Under the pieces are notes generated by a model. That model made no database searches. It had not been told where the DNA came from and worked only from the letters and a program-made list of their open reading frames with translations. Positions 1 through 8,611 of a stretch of DNA of 64,000 nucleotides are shown here, piece by piece (within the stretch, counting starts at the first letter, position 1; every line of letters begins with the position of its first letter). Source of the stretch: Bryobacterales bacterium (GTDB lineage Bacteria > Acidobacteriota > Terriglobia > Bryobacterales > Bryobacteraceae); contig JAEUQC010000147.1 in assembly GCA_016789905.1 (NCBI GenBank), positions 62,001 to 126,000 of the forward strand, given 5' to 3'. A program made the position numbers and the translations under genes.

Positions 1-964
1 TCAAAATCATCAGCCCCGTGTTGCCTGGATCGTCAGCGTATGGTTGCCAGAAAGCCGCGCCTCGCGAACCCATCGCCCCATCCGCCATCAACTTGATGCT
101 GCGAATCGTCAACCGTTCATTGATCTCCGGCCCGGTTTCCAGGAATCGCGTCCACATCCGCCCCTCGCCGCCAATCATCGCGTACACCCGCACCGGCAAT
201 TGGCCCGCCGCCGCCAGTTTTCGATAGGCCCGCAACTCCTGCTCGCCAATCCCGGCGTCGTGGACGGATGTCAACCCAAGCCGCGCGCATTCCCGCGCCG
301 CCGCCCGCAGCCGGCTGACAATTTCATCGTCCGTCGCTCCGGGAATCTTCGCGCCTGCCAGGCCTTGCGCGCGGTCAATCAATACTCCCGTCGCCTGGCC
401 CGCGGAATCCCGGATAATCTTGCCACCCATCGGGTCCGGCGTCTTGTCGTCGATTCCGGCCAGGTCGAGCGCCTTCTGGTTCACCCACGCCGCGTGCCCA
501 TCTACCCGCGTTAAAAAAACGGGATGTTCCGGCGCCGCCTCCGTCAATGCCGTATGCAGCGGAAATTCGCCTCCCCAGTTGGTTTGGTCCCAGTTGCGTG
601 CCCGTATCCAAGTCCCTTTCGGCACCCGCGCCGCCCGCGCCTTCACAATGGCCGCCACTTCCGCCACTGTCTTCACATGCCGCAGGTCGGCTGTTTCAAG
701 CAACTGGCCCAGCCCGCTCATGTGGACGTGGCTGTCAATCAATCCGGGGATCACGGTGGCTCCGCGCAGGTCCATCACACGCGTCTTCGGGCCAATTTGC
801 GCGCGTGCTTCGTCGCCGATCGCCACTATCCGTCCATTACGGATCGCCATGGCTTTCGCCTTCGGCTGCGCCGGGTTCGCGGTGTAGATCGTGGCGTTGT
901 TTATCACCAGATCGGCGGGCTCCCCTGCCATAGCCATCCAAAGCATCGCTAGAATGGGGATCAT
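1..964 (-). CDS. Amidohydrolase family protein (YtcJ-like), partial, runs off the left edge
   Basis: Reading the complement from 964 gives 321 codons with no stop, so the C-terminus lies outside the window. The start ATG at 964 gives a short hydrophobic leader (MIPILAMLWMAMAG), which suggests export; an in-frame ATG at 946 is the alternative. The N-terminal composite beta domain (LVINNATIYTANP) is followed by the metal-binding HxH motif in DSHVHMSG, the hallmark of the amidohydrolase superfamily, and the order of segments fits the YtcJ/amidohydrolase_3 group. Members hydrolyse C-N bonds of amides or cyclic compounds; the substrate cannot be told from sequence. The gene is divergent from the MauE/DoxX gene and the two starts overlap by 2 bp, so promoters must lie inside the opposing genes. 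Confidence 0.85.
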   Translation of the reverse strand, partial: MIPILAMLWMAMAGEPADLVINNATIYTANPAQPKAKAMAIRNGRIVAIGDEARAQIGPKTRVMDLRGATVIPGLIDSHVHMSGLGQLLETADLRHVKTVAEVAAIVKARAARVPKGTWIRARNWDQTNWGGEFPLHTALTEAAPEHPVFLTRVDGHAAWVNQKALDLAGIDDKTPDPMGGKIIRDSAGQATGVLIDRAQGLAGAKIPGATDDEIVSRLRAAARECARLGLTSVHDAGIGEQELRAYRKLAAAGQLPVRVYAMIGGEGRMWTRFLETGPEINERLTIRSIKLMADGAMGSRGAAFWQPYADDPGNTGLMIL

Positions 965-1886
965 GCAAGACAGTATGGCACAGGCCTCGCCTGCCGCCGC
1001 CTTTGTAGACATTCCCGCCTGGAAGAACATCGTGGCCTGGATCTGCGCGGTATCGATCGGGTTATTTTTTCTCGGCGCCGGACTCTGGAAACTGACCGAT
1101 CACCTGGGCACCGCCACACGCATGACGCAGGCGCTGGTTCCGCCTTCGCTCAGCGTACTCGCGGCCCTTTTCTTCGGAATAACCGAAGTATTTGGCGGTA
1201 TTCTGCTCATGATTCCCCGCTACCGCCGCTGGGGCTCCTGGCTGTGCTCCTTCCTGCTTGTCGCCTTCATGGTCTATATGGGCTGGAACTATACCGCGCT
1301 CCAGGGTATGGATTGTTCCTGCTTCCCGTGGCTCAAACGCGCCGTTGGCCCCGCCTTCTTCTGGAGCGATGGACTCATGCTTGTTATGTCCGCGCTTGCC
1401 GGCTGGTGGGCGCACAGCAGCCAGGGGACAAAGGGCGCCGCGCTCATCTTCGCTTCCACGCTCGTCTTTGCCGGCGTGGCCTATGGCATCACCGAATCGC
1501 GGCAATCCGGTACGAAAGCCCCGGATTCCATCACCGTGGAGGGCCAGCCCTATTCGCTCCAGCAAGGCAAGATTCTGCTCTACTTCTACGACCCCGAATG
1601 TTCGCACTGCAACGATGCCGCCAAGCGCATGGCCAAGCACACGTGGAAGGACGCCAAGGTCATCGGCCTGGCTACACGTGTGCCGCAGTTCGCGCAGTAC
1701 TTCATGGATTCAACCGGCCTGAAGGGCAAGAACTCCCCCGATCACGTTAGCTTGAAAGCGCTTTTCCCGCATGGTGACCCGCCCTACGGCGTCGTGCTGG
1801 AACACGGACGCATGAAGACCGGCTTGCAGCGTTTTGACGACGTGGAACCCGAAGCCACCCTCCGCCAACTCGGCTTCATCGAATAA
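963..1886 (+). CDS. MauE/DoxX-type membrane protein fused to a thioredoxin-like domain
   Basis: The chosen start at 963 (307 aa) has GGGGA just upstream; in-frame ATGs at 954 and 975 are alternatives. The first ~180 residues hold several hydrophobic segments (about 23-43, 60-80, 90-110, 140-160) and a CxC segment (MDCSCFPWLKRAVG) typical of MauE/DoxX-like proteins, which supply or relay reducing power for periplasmic disulphides. After a last membrane segment the C-terminal part contains YFYDPECSHCNDAAKRMA, a thioredoxin-fold CxxC (Cys213 and Cys216), followed by a fold-compatible tail. Inference: a membrane-anchored thiol:disulphide exchange protein. It is followed after 3 bp by an aldo/keto reductase gene and probably shares its transcript. 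Electron donor and client proteins are unknown. Confidence 0.75.
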   Translation: MQDSMAQASPAAAFVDIPAWKNIVAWICAVSIGLFFLGAGLWKLTDHLGTATRMTQALVPPSLSVLAALFFGITEVFGGILLMIPRYRRWGSWLCSFLLVAFMVYMGWNYTALQGMDCSCFPWLKRAVGPAFFWSDGLMLVMSALAGWWAHSSQGTKGAALIFASTLVFAGVAYGITESRQSGTKAPDSITVEGQPYSLQQGKILLYFYDPECSHCNDAAKRMAKHTWKDAKVIGLATRVPQFAQYFMDSTGLKGKNSPDHVSLKALFPHGDPPYGVVLEHGRMKTGLQRFDDVEPEATLRQLGFIE

Positions 1887-1889
1887 CGA

Positions 1890-2798
1890 ATGAGCCAGGC
1901 CTTTTATCGCCTCGCCCAGGGAATGCGCCTCAGCTCCCTCGGCATCGGTACGTATCTGGGCGCGGCGGACGACTCGACCGACGACGCCTACAAAGCCGCC
2001 ATCCGCGCCGCTATCGATGGCGGCGTCAACGTCATCGACACCTCCCGCAACTATCGCGGCGAACGCTCGGAACGCGCCATTGGCCGCGCCATCGCCGGCG
2101 CCAATCGCGACGAACTGGTTCTTTGCACCAAAGCCGGATACTGCATCGACCGTCGCGGCCACTCGCTTGCGCCAGAGTTTCTGGAAGAAAACCTCACTGC
2201 CAGCCTCGCCAATCTCGGTGTCAAGCAAGTGGACATCTTCTATCTCCATAATCCCGAAACGCAAACCGAGAACTTCTACCAGCAAATCAAAGATGCTTTC
2301 GAACGCTGCGAACAGATGGCCGCCCGTGGGCTTCTGCGCTTTTACGGTGTCGCCACCTGGGATGCCTTTCGCCGCGAAGCCGATCCCGTCAGTCTCCATA
2401 AACTCGTCGAAATCGCCCGCGAAACCGCTGGCCTGCGCCACCGTTTCCGGTTTGTCCAATTGCCGTTCAACCTGGCCATGCTCGAAGCCTTCACGCGCCG
2501 CCAGCAGCAGGGCGGAGTCTCGCTCCTGCAAGCCGCCGGCGAGCTCGGCGTCACCGTCATCGGCAGCGCCACCGTTTATCAGGGCCGCCTTACCAAGGGC
2601 CTTCCGGAAAAGCTAACCAGTCAGTTCCACGGCCTTACCACCGACGCCCAACGCTCCATCCAATTCTCCCGCTCCACCCCTGGCCTCGCTGTGTCCCTTG
2701 TTGGCATGAGCAGCCCCGCCCACGTCGCCGAAAACCTTGCTGTCAAAGATGTGCCGCCTCTTTCCGAAAAGGAATACTACGCGCTCTATGGCAGTTGA
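1890..2798 (+). CDS. Aldo/keto reductase
   Basis: A 302-residue protein of usual family length. The AKR catalytic tetrad can be placed: Asp in VIDTSRNYRG, the nearby Tyr, Lys in LCTKAGY and His in YLHNPE. The C-terminal part has the NADP-binding style segment GVTVIGSATVYQGRL. Family members reduce aldehydes or ketones, or run the reverse reaction, with NADPH in the cytoplasm; substrate unknown. The start is 3 bp after the stop of the MauE/thioredoxin gene, and its end overlaps the next gene by 11 bp, so three genes are packed as one unit. No signal peptide is seen. Confidence 0.85.
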   Translation: MSQAFYRLAQGMRLSSLGIGTYLGAADDSTDDAYKAAIRAAIDGGVNVIDTSRNYRGERSERAIGRAIAGANRDELVLCTKAGYCIDRRGHSLAPEFLEENLTASLANLGVKQVDIFYLHNPETQTENFYQQIKDAFERCEQMAARGLLRFYGVATWDAFRREADPVSLHKLVEIARETAGLRHRFRFVQLPFNLAMLEAFTRRQQQGGVSLLQAAGELGVTVIGSATVYQGRLTKGLPEKLTSQFHGLTTDAQRSIQFSRSTPGLAVSLVGMSSPAHVAENLAVKDVPPLSEKEYYALYGS

Positions 2799-3900
2799 GC
2801 CCGTAACCCTCGCGCTGCCCGCGCCAGGTCCAGAACTCGACGCGCTGCTAACTGCGCTGCCTGATACGCCCGCCGTCTTCCTCTTAACAGCTTCCGGTGG
2901 CCAGCCCTATCTCTCAAAAACCGCTGTCCTCGGCCGTCGCGTCCGCCGCCTGCTTGCAGCCGGAGACAAACGCCGTGCCGCCCTCAATCTCCGCGGCTTG
3001 GTCGAACACCTCCAATACTGGCCCACCGCCTCACGCCTCGAATCGGCCATTCTCTTTTATTCCCTCGCTCGCGAACACCACCCTGACAACTACATCAAGC
3101 TCTGCAATCTCCGCATGCCTTCCTACATGCGGCTGCTCTCGCGCAACGAGTTTCCGCGCACCCAGGTCACAACGCGTCCCACCGGCCGCGGCGTCGCCTT
3201 CGGTCCCTTTCGTTCCCGCGCCTCCGCCGAAGAGTTTGAAAAGGCGACGCTAGATCTGTTCCAGGTCCGCCGCTGTCAGGAGGATCTCAATCCCTCTCCC
3301 GAACACCCCGGCTGCATATACGGCGAAATGGCGCAGTGCCTTCGCCCCTGTCAGGGCGTGGTCACCAGGGAGGAATACGCCAGCGAAGTCGAACGCCTCG
3401 TCGACTTCCTCTCCACCGAAGGCCGCTCCCTCGCCGACACCGTCGAACGCATGCGCGATCGTTTCTCCGCCGACATGGAGTTTGAAGAAGCCGCCCGCCA
3501 ACACCGCCGCCTGGAGAAGATCCAAAGCGTCTGGCGCCTTCGCGATGAACTCGCCACCGGCGCCGCGTCCATGAACGGCGTCGCCGTGTTGAAATCCGCG
3601 GAGCCAACGGCCGTCACTCTTTTCTTCCTCCTCGATGGCGCGTGGCTTCCGCCCATCTCTTTCGGCCTTCTGCCGGCAGCCGATGGCCACCCTGTCTCGC
3701 TCGACCGGCGCCTCCGCGAACTCCTGCAATCGCTCGAACCCCGCTTGGTCACCCAGGTCGAACGCGGCGAGCACCTGGCGCTGCTTGCCCGATGGTTCTA
3801 CTCCTCTTGGCGCGATGGAGAGTGGCTCAGTTTCCCTACCCGCGAAGACGTTGCCTACCGCAAGCTCGTCAACATGGTCCACCGCGTCTCCGGCGTGTAA
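2788..3900 (+). CDS. UvrC-like half protein: degenerate GIY-YIG domain plus UVR motif
   Basis: Starts at ATG 2788 inside the end of the aldo/keto reductase gene (11-bp overlap); 370 aa, against about 600 for full UvrC. The N-terminus resembles the UvrC GIY-YIG nuclease (TPAVFLLTASGGQPYLSK, then GRRVRRLL and the helix with ESAILFYSLAREHHP), but the GIY and YIG tyrosine/glycine positions are altered. CLRPCQGVVTREEY matches the UvrC Cys-rich region, and EFEEAARQHRRLEKIQ matches the UvrB-binding UVR motif. The C-terminal RNase H-like nuclease and (HhH)2 domains are absent. It may be a Cho-like or regulatory paralogue that still binds UvrB; whether it cuts DNA is doubtful. Similar stand-alone proteins are common in Acidobacteria (from memory). 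Confidence 0.75.
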   Translation: MAVEPVTLALPAPGPELDALLTALPDTPAVFLLTASGGQPYLSKTAVLGRRVRRLLAAGDKRRAALNLRGLVEHLQYWPTASRLESAILFYSLAREHHPDNYIKLCNLRMPSYMRLLSRNEFPRTQVTTRPTGRGVAFGPFRSRASAEEFEKATLDLFQVRRCQEDLNPSPEHPGCIYGEMAQCLRPCQGVVTREEYASEVERLVDFLSTEGRSLADTVERMRDRFSADMEFEEAARQHRRLEKIQSVWRLRDELATGAASMNGVAVLKSAEPTAVTLFFLLDGAWLPPISFGLLPAADGHPVSLDRRLRELLQSLEPRLVTQVERGEHLALLARWFYSSWRDGEWLSFPTREDVAYRKLVNMVHRVSGV

Positions 3901-3938
3901 TGACGCCGAAACGTTGGCGTGTTAGCCTGTCTCTAATT

Positions 3939-6900
3939 ATGTCTCGTACCCTCAGTACACTAGTACTTCTCTCTGCGTTCTCCGCCGCGTCCTACGCACA
4001 GTCGACGTTCGGCGTGGTTCTGGGCGAAGTGAAGGACGGATCTGGCGCGGTTATCCGCGAAGCCAAGGTCCGCCTCACGAATACCGCCGAGAACTCTTCC
4101 CGCGATGGCGTTACGGACGCCAACGGTAACTATGAATTCCAGAACGTGAAGGCCGGCCCGTACTCGGTCTCCGTCGCCGCTCCCGGCTTCCGCACTTTCA
4201 ATACCAAGGAACTCGTCCTTGTCGCCCGCCAGACGCTGCGCGTTGACGCAACCATGCAACTCGGCGACGTCACCCAGACCGTCGAAGTCACCACCGCCGC
4301 CGGCGTCATCGCCACTGACAACCCGGCCATCTCCTCCACGCTCACTCCGGAAAAGGTCCTGAACCTGCCCTCCAATGTCCGTGGCTCCGGCTCCACCAGT
4401 CCCTACAATCTCATTCAGTCATTGCCCGGCGTCCAGTCCGACAACGGCGGCGGCTACTCCATTCAGGGCGGCCTCCCGGCTCAGTCGGAGACCTCCGTTG
4501 ACGGTATCGCCATCACCCAGTTGACCGGCAACTCGGCCAATCGCAACCAGTTCCTCTCCGTTGAATCGATCGGCGAAATCCGTGTCCAAGGCGTCGGCAA
4601 CACTGCCGAGTTCGGCCAGCCCGGTGACATCACCGTAACCTCCAAGAGCGGCACGAACAACTATCACGGCGCTCTCTTCTGGTATCACCAGAACAAGGCG
4701 CTCGACGCCCGCAGCTACGGTCAGAACGTTCTTCCCGCGAAAATCGGAAATACCTTCGGCGCCACCATCGGCGGCCCGCTTGTTCTCCCCAAACTCTATA
4801 ACGGCAAGAACAAGACCTTCTTCTACTTCACTTGGGAGGCGTTGCGCTTTCCGCGCCAGGGCACCATCCAGAATACAGTTCCTACCAGCTTTGTGAAAAA
4901 CGGTGACTTCAGCCGCGAAGGCGTCAATATTCGTGATCCCTTCACCGGCTCGCCTTTCCCGGGCAATGTCATTCCCGCCAGCCGCATCAACGCCGTGTCC
5001 AGAGCCATTCTCCCCTTCTACCCGGAGATCAACTTCGGCGCCACCGACCGTCGTAGCAACAGCAACTACCGCAATAACGTCCGAACCGACATCGAGTCCA
5101 ATCAGTACGAAACTCGCGTCGATCACAACTTCAACTCCCAGCACTCAATGTTCGCGCGTTTCAACCAGAAGTCCAATCCATCCTCAGCCGCCAATAACCT
5201 GCTGCTGCCCGGTGACTCGCTCGTCGAAAAATACTACCAGGGCGCCGCTTCCTGGACTTGGACCATCCGCCCCACTCTACTCAATGAGTTCCGTTTCGGT
5301 CAGGTCACCTCCGACGCTTCCCGCGTCTTCAACTTCGATGGCCGCGCTTTCACCAATTCGCTGAACCTCCGCGACATTCAGCGGGACATTTTCTTCAACG
5401 GACTGCCCAACTTCGGCATCACGAACTACACGTCCTTCAACAAAGGCCGTCCCGGTTTCAGCGTCTCGTCCAACACCCAGTTCATCAACAACCTCACCTG
5501 GGTAAAGGGTAAGCACACCTTCAAAATGGGCGTCGATGTCCGCCGCCTCGTTGGCCAGTCCGCCCTCGGCTTCACCACCGGCGACAACTACGGCGACTTC
5601 AGTTTCTCTGGCAACTTTGCCGGCGAGCCCTTCGCTGACTTCCTGCTCGGCACCCCCGTCTCCAGCGCCATCGCTGTCGTCAGCCGTGACAACGACGGTC
5701 GCGCCTGGCACTACAAGACATACTTCCAGGACACCGTTCGCCTCAGCTCCAAACTCACCATGGATCTGGGTGTTCGCTACGAACTGCATCCGGGTTATGC
5801 CGATGCCGGCCTCAACATCGCCAACTTCGATCGCACCATCCCGCGCACCGGCCGCGTCGTCGTCATGTCCGATCCGAAGGCCAAAGAGTTCATCGCTCCC
5901 GGCGCGCTTACCTCCATCAACGCCTGCCCCGGCGCTGACATCCGTGGCGTGCCTTGCACTCCCATTGTCACCGCTTCCGAAATTGGCATTCCCGAAGCCC
6001 TCCGCAACACCTATAAAGCGCAGTTCCTGCCTCGGCTCGGCTTTGCCTACCGGTTGAACGATAAAACAACCCTCCGCACCAGTTTCGGCCAGTACAACAT
6101 GATCCTGCTCGGCAGCATCTTCTTCTCGTTGACCGGAACCGTCCAGTCCGACGTTCGCAACTTCAACAACGTCGGCGCCGATGGCCGGCCCATCTTTACG
6201 CTCCCCGATACACGCACTCCGGGCAGTGGCATTCGCGCTGGCGCGCTCGGTACCTTCGAGTTCCGCACCGCCAACCAGATCGACTTCAAGCCCCCCGTCA
6301 TGAACCAGTGGAGCTTCTCGATCGACCGCCAGATATCCTCCACCACCGGCCTCCGTGTCTCCTACATCGGCAACAAGTCCACCCACTTGCCCTGGGCGCC
6401 GGATGTCAATCAAATGCCTTCCAGCAACACGTTCTTCTCCCAGCGCACCAGCCTGGACCGGCCATTCCCCAATTGGGGCTTGATCTTTAGCCGCGATGCC
6501 GGCGCCAACTCCCTGTACAACTCGGCGCAGATCGAACTGAATCGCCGCTTCTCCAAGGGCTTCACCTTCACCACCGCCTACACCCTGGCCAAGAATCTGG
6601 CTGACAACGCCGGCCCCGCGCCTGGTGGCTTTGCCGGTGAAACTGGGGGCGGACGCCTAACAGACTCCATGAACCGCCGTGGTGACCGTGGTGATGTCTA
6701 TGCCACCCGCCGCCATCGCTTCGTCAGCACCATGGTCTACGAATTGCCCTTTGGCAAGAATCGCAAGTTCATGAGTGGAGCTGGCCGCGCCGCCGAACTG
6801 GCGTTTGGCGGATGGCAACTCTCCAGCATTCTAACGCTGCAGTCCGGCCCTTACCTCACCCCCGTCTTTGCCGGCGGTGATCCTTCCGGTACCAACGCCG

Positions 6901-7334
6901 CCAGCCGCGGCGCCTCCCGCCCGGATCGCATCGGCGATGGCTCCCTCGATAACCCCACTCGCGACGGCTGGTTGGATCGCAATGCGTTCCTTTGCCCCGG
7001 CCGCGCCCCCGGTACGCTTCAGTTCAATTGCGCCGTCGGCGTCGTTCCTGGGCGTGATATCGCTCCCATCGGCCGCTTCGGTAACTCCGGTGTCGGCATC
7101 GTCACCGGACCCGGCACCTTCGGCCTCAACGCCGCTCTCAGCAAGAAGTTCATCATTGCTGAAAACGTCGTTCTCCGCGCCGAAGGCTCCTTCACCAACG
7201 CTCCGAACTGGACCAACTTAGGCGATCCCGTTATGGACATTGCCAACAATAATTTCGGCCGCATCACCGGCGCCCGCGGCGTAGACTTCGGCGGCGGTCG
7301 CACCGGTCAGGTTTCGCTCCGTCTGGAGTTCTAA
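3939..7334 (+). CDS. TonB-dependent receptor with N-terminal carboxypeptidase-regulatory domain (Oar-like)
   Basis: The start at ATG 3939 gives 1131 aa beginning with a Sec signal peptide (hydrophobic run LVLLSAFSAASYA, cleavage before QSTFG). Residues about 22-115 form a carboxypeptidase-regulatory beta-sandwich (GEVKDGSGAVIREAKVRLTN, then DANGNYEFQNVKAGPYSV). A plug-like region follows (SLPGVQSDNGGGYSIQGG, SVDGIAITQLTG, TSKSGTNNYHG), and the rest is beta-barrel ending in a terminal Phe (VSLRLEF), as outer-membrane proteins do. These Oar-type receptors import large or polymeric substrates in Acidobacteria; the ligand is not predictable. It lies 38 bp after the UvrC-like gene and is followed by a strong terminator-like hairpin at 7354-7381. 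An open frame extends upstream of 3939 but overlaps the preceding gene and lacks a signal. Confidence 0.92.
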   Translation: MSRTLSTLVLLSAFSAASYAQSTFGVVLGEVKDGSGAVIREAKVRLTNTAENSSRDGVTDANGNYEFQNVKAGPYSVSVAAPGFRTFNTKELVLVARQTLRVDATMQLGDVTQTVEVTTAAGVIATDNPAISSTLTPEKVLNLPSNVRGSGSTSPYNLIQSLPGVQSDNGGGYSIQGGLPAQSETSVDGIAITQLTGNSANRNQFLSVESIGEIRVQGVGNTAEFGQPGDITVTSKSGTNNYHGALFWYHQNKALDARSYGQNVLPAKIGNTFGATIGGPLVLPKLYNGKNKTFFYFTWEALRFPRQGTIQNTVPTSFVKNGDFSREGVNIRDPFTGSPFPGNVIPASRINAVSRAILPFYPEINFGATDRRSNSNYRNNVRTDIESNQYETRVDHNFNSQHSMFARFNQKSNPSSAANNLLLPGDSLVEKYYQGAASWTWTIRPTLLNEFRFGQVTSDASRVFNFDGRAFTNSLNLRDIQRDIFFNGLPNFGITNYTSFNKGRPGFSVSSNTQFINNLTWVKGKHTFKMGVDVRRLVGQSALGFTTGDNYGDFSFSGNFAGEPFADFLLGTPVSSAIAVVSRDNDGRAWHYKTYFQDTVRLSSKLTMDLGVRYELHPGYADAGLNIANFDRTIPRTGRVVVMSDPKAKEFIAPGALTSINACPGADIRGVPCTPIVTASEIGIPEALRNTYKAQFLPRLGFAYRLNDKTTLRTSFGQYNMILLGSIFFSLTGTVQSDVRNFNNVGADGRPIFTLPDTRTPGSGIRAGALGTFEFRTANQIDFKPPVMNQWSFSIDRQISSTTGLRVSYIGNKSTHLPWAPDVNQMPSSNTFFSQRTSLDRPFPNWGLIFSRDAGANSLYNSAQIELNRRFSKGFTFTTAYTLAKNLADNAGPAPGGFAGETGGGRLTDSMNRRGDRGDVYATRRHRFVSTMVYELPFGKNRKFMSGAGRAAELAFGGWQLSSILTLQSGPYLTPVFAGGDPSGTNAASRGASRPDRIGDGSLDNPTRDGWLDRNAFLCPGRAPGTLQFNCAVGVVPGRDIAPIGRFGNSGVGIVTGPGTFGLNAALSKKFIIAENVVLRAEGSFTNAPNWTNLGDPVMDIANNNFGRITGARGVDFGGGRTGQVSLRLEF

Positions 7335-7353
7335 CTCGCAACCCAACAACCTC

Positions 7354-7381
7354 GGGCCGCCGGCACCTATGCTGGCGGCCC
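7354..7381 (+). terminator. Hairpin terminator after the TonB receptor gene
   Basis: An 11-bp stem (7354-7364 with 7371-7381, one G-T pair) closes a 6-base loop. It begins 20 bp after the receptor stop and is followed by GTTCCATTT, a weak T tract. Position and stability fit a Rho-independent terminator separating the receptor from the oxidoreductase gene. Confidence 0.75.
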
Positions 7382-7423
7382 GTTCCATTTACACCGTCCC
7401 CGCGCTCTGATAGAACGTGGAGC

Positions 7424-8608
7424 ATGGATCAACATCGCCGTGACCTCCTGAAAGGCGCTCCCCTCATCATGAGCGCCGCTACCGCCTTTGGCTCCCAGGC
7501 CAATTCCGCCATCCGCTACGGCATCATTGGCACCGGCGGCCGTGGACAATACGTCGGCACGCTCATGACCAAACACCCGAGCGCCCGTCTCACTGCCATC
7601 TGCGACAAGTTCCCTGACCGTATCGACGCAGCCAAAACCAAAATCCCCACCGCCGATGGTGCCAAGAGCTACCGCGACTACCGCGAACTTCTCGACGATC
7701 CCAACATCGACGCCGTCCTCATCGCCACCCCGGTCTTCCTTCACCCCGAACACTTCGAAGCCGCCGTCGCCTCCAAGAAGCACATCTACTGCGAAAAGCC
7801 CGCCGGCGCCGACGTCGCCGGTTGCAAGCGCATGCTTCGCGCCTGGGAAACGCGCGACAAATCCAAACGCATCCAGTTCGGGTTCCAACAGCGTTTCAGC
7901 TCCCAATACCTGAAATCCCACAGCTATCTCACCAGCGGCAAAATCGGCGAAATGAAGCTGATGATGAGCTACTGGGTGCTCGGTTATCTGCCCCCCACCG
8001 GAGACAGCGGCCAGTACAAGGACCACTCGCCTGAGGACCAAAAGCTCCGCCGCTGGGGCAGTTGGACGGCTCTCTCCGGAGGGCCCATCGTCGAACAGGA
8101 TTGCCACGGGGTCGACACCATCAACTGGTTCGGCGGCGACGCCCGTCCCCTCAGCGCCGTCGGCCGCGGCGGCCTCCGCTTCCCGCTTCCCTATGGCGAT
8201 TGGGGCACCGATCATCACGACGTGATTTACCAGTATCCCAACGGCCTCGAAGGCTGGCTCATCTCCATCAAACACACCGCCGGCTACCGCGACGTGAAGG
8301 AGCAGTTCTTCGGTTCCAAAGGCATGCTGGAAACCTCGCGCAGCTACATGAAGCTCCACGGCATGACGCCTGATGTCCGCTACAAATCGGCCGACGACCT
8401 CCGCGATACCAGCCTAATGGAGAAGGAAGAGTCGAAGGCCGACATCACCAACGAAGCCACCCAGGCCTTCTTCAATGGGATTCTCAAAGGCGATAGCAAC
8501 GACATGACGCCGACGGCCGTCCAAAGCACGCTCACGTCCATTCTCGGCCGCATGGCCATCGAAACCAAACGCGAAGTCACTTGGGACGAGATGATGCGGT
8601 CGGCCTGA
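7424..8608 (+). CDS. Gfo/Idh/MocA family oxidoreductase with Tat-like leader
   Basis: 394 aa. The N-terminus (QHRRDLLKGAPLIMSAA) looks like a twin-arginine signal, so the enzyme is probably exported folded with its NAD(P) cofactor. The Rossmann motif YGIIGTGGRGQYVG follows, and the family's EKP motif appears in YCEKPAGADV. The central part (GPIVEQDCHGVDTINWF) matches the dimerisation/substrate domain, with a conserved His in the D-C-H-G-V-D segment. Family members oxidise or epimerise sugars, inositols and related polyols. It stands alone between the receptor terminator and the convergent nuclease gene; with the receptor it may serve carbohydrate use, which is inference from context only. Confidence 0.88.
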   Translation: MDQHRRDLLKGAPLIMSAATAFGSQANSAIRYGIIGTGGRGQYVGTLMTKHPSARLTAICDKFPDRIDAAKTKIPTADGAKSYRDYRELLDDPNIDAVLIATPVFLHPEHFEAAVASKKHIYCEKPAGADVAGCKRMLRAWETRDKSKRIQFGFQQRFSSQYLKSHSYLTSGKIGEMKLMMSYWVLGYLPPTGDSGQYKDHSPEDQKLRRWGSWTALSGGPIVEQDCHGVDTINWFGGDARPLSAVGRGGLRFPLPYGDWGTDHHDVIYQYPNGLEGWLISIKHTAGYRDVKEQFFGSKGMLETSRSYMKLHGMTPDVRYKSADDLRDTSLMEKEESKADITNEATQAFFNGILKGDSNDMTPTAVQSTLTSILGRMAIETKREVTWDEMMRSA

Positions 8609-8611
8609 CGC

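Noticed and set aside
5277..6413. Long open frame antisense to the TonB receptor (378 codons, minus)
   Set aside because: Its translation is Gly/Ala/Val/Asp-rich low-complexity sequence typical of a shadow of a GC-rich gene; the plus strand encodes a clear receptor with signal peptide and barrel.
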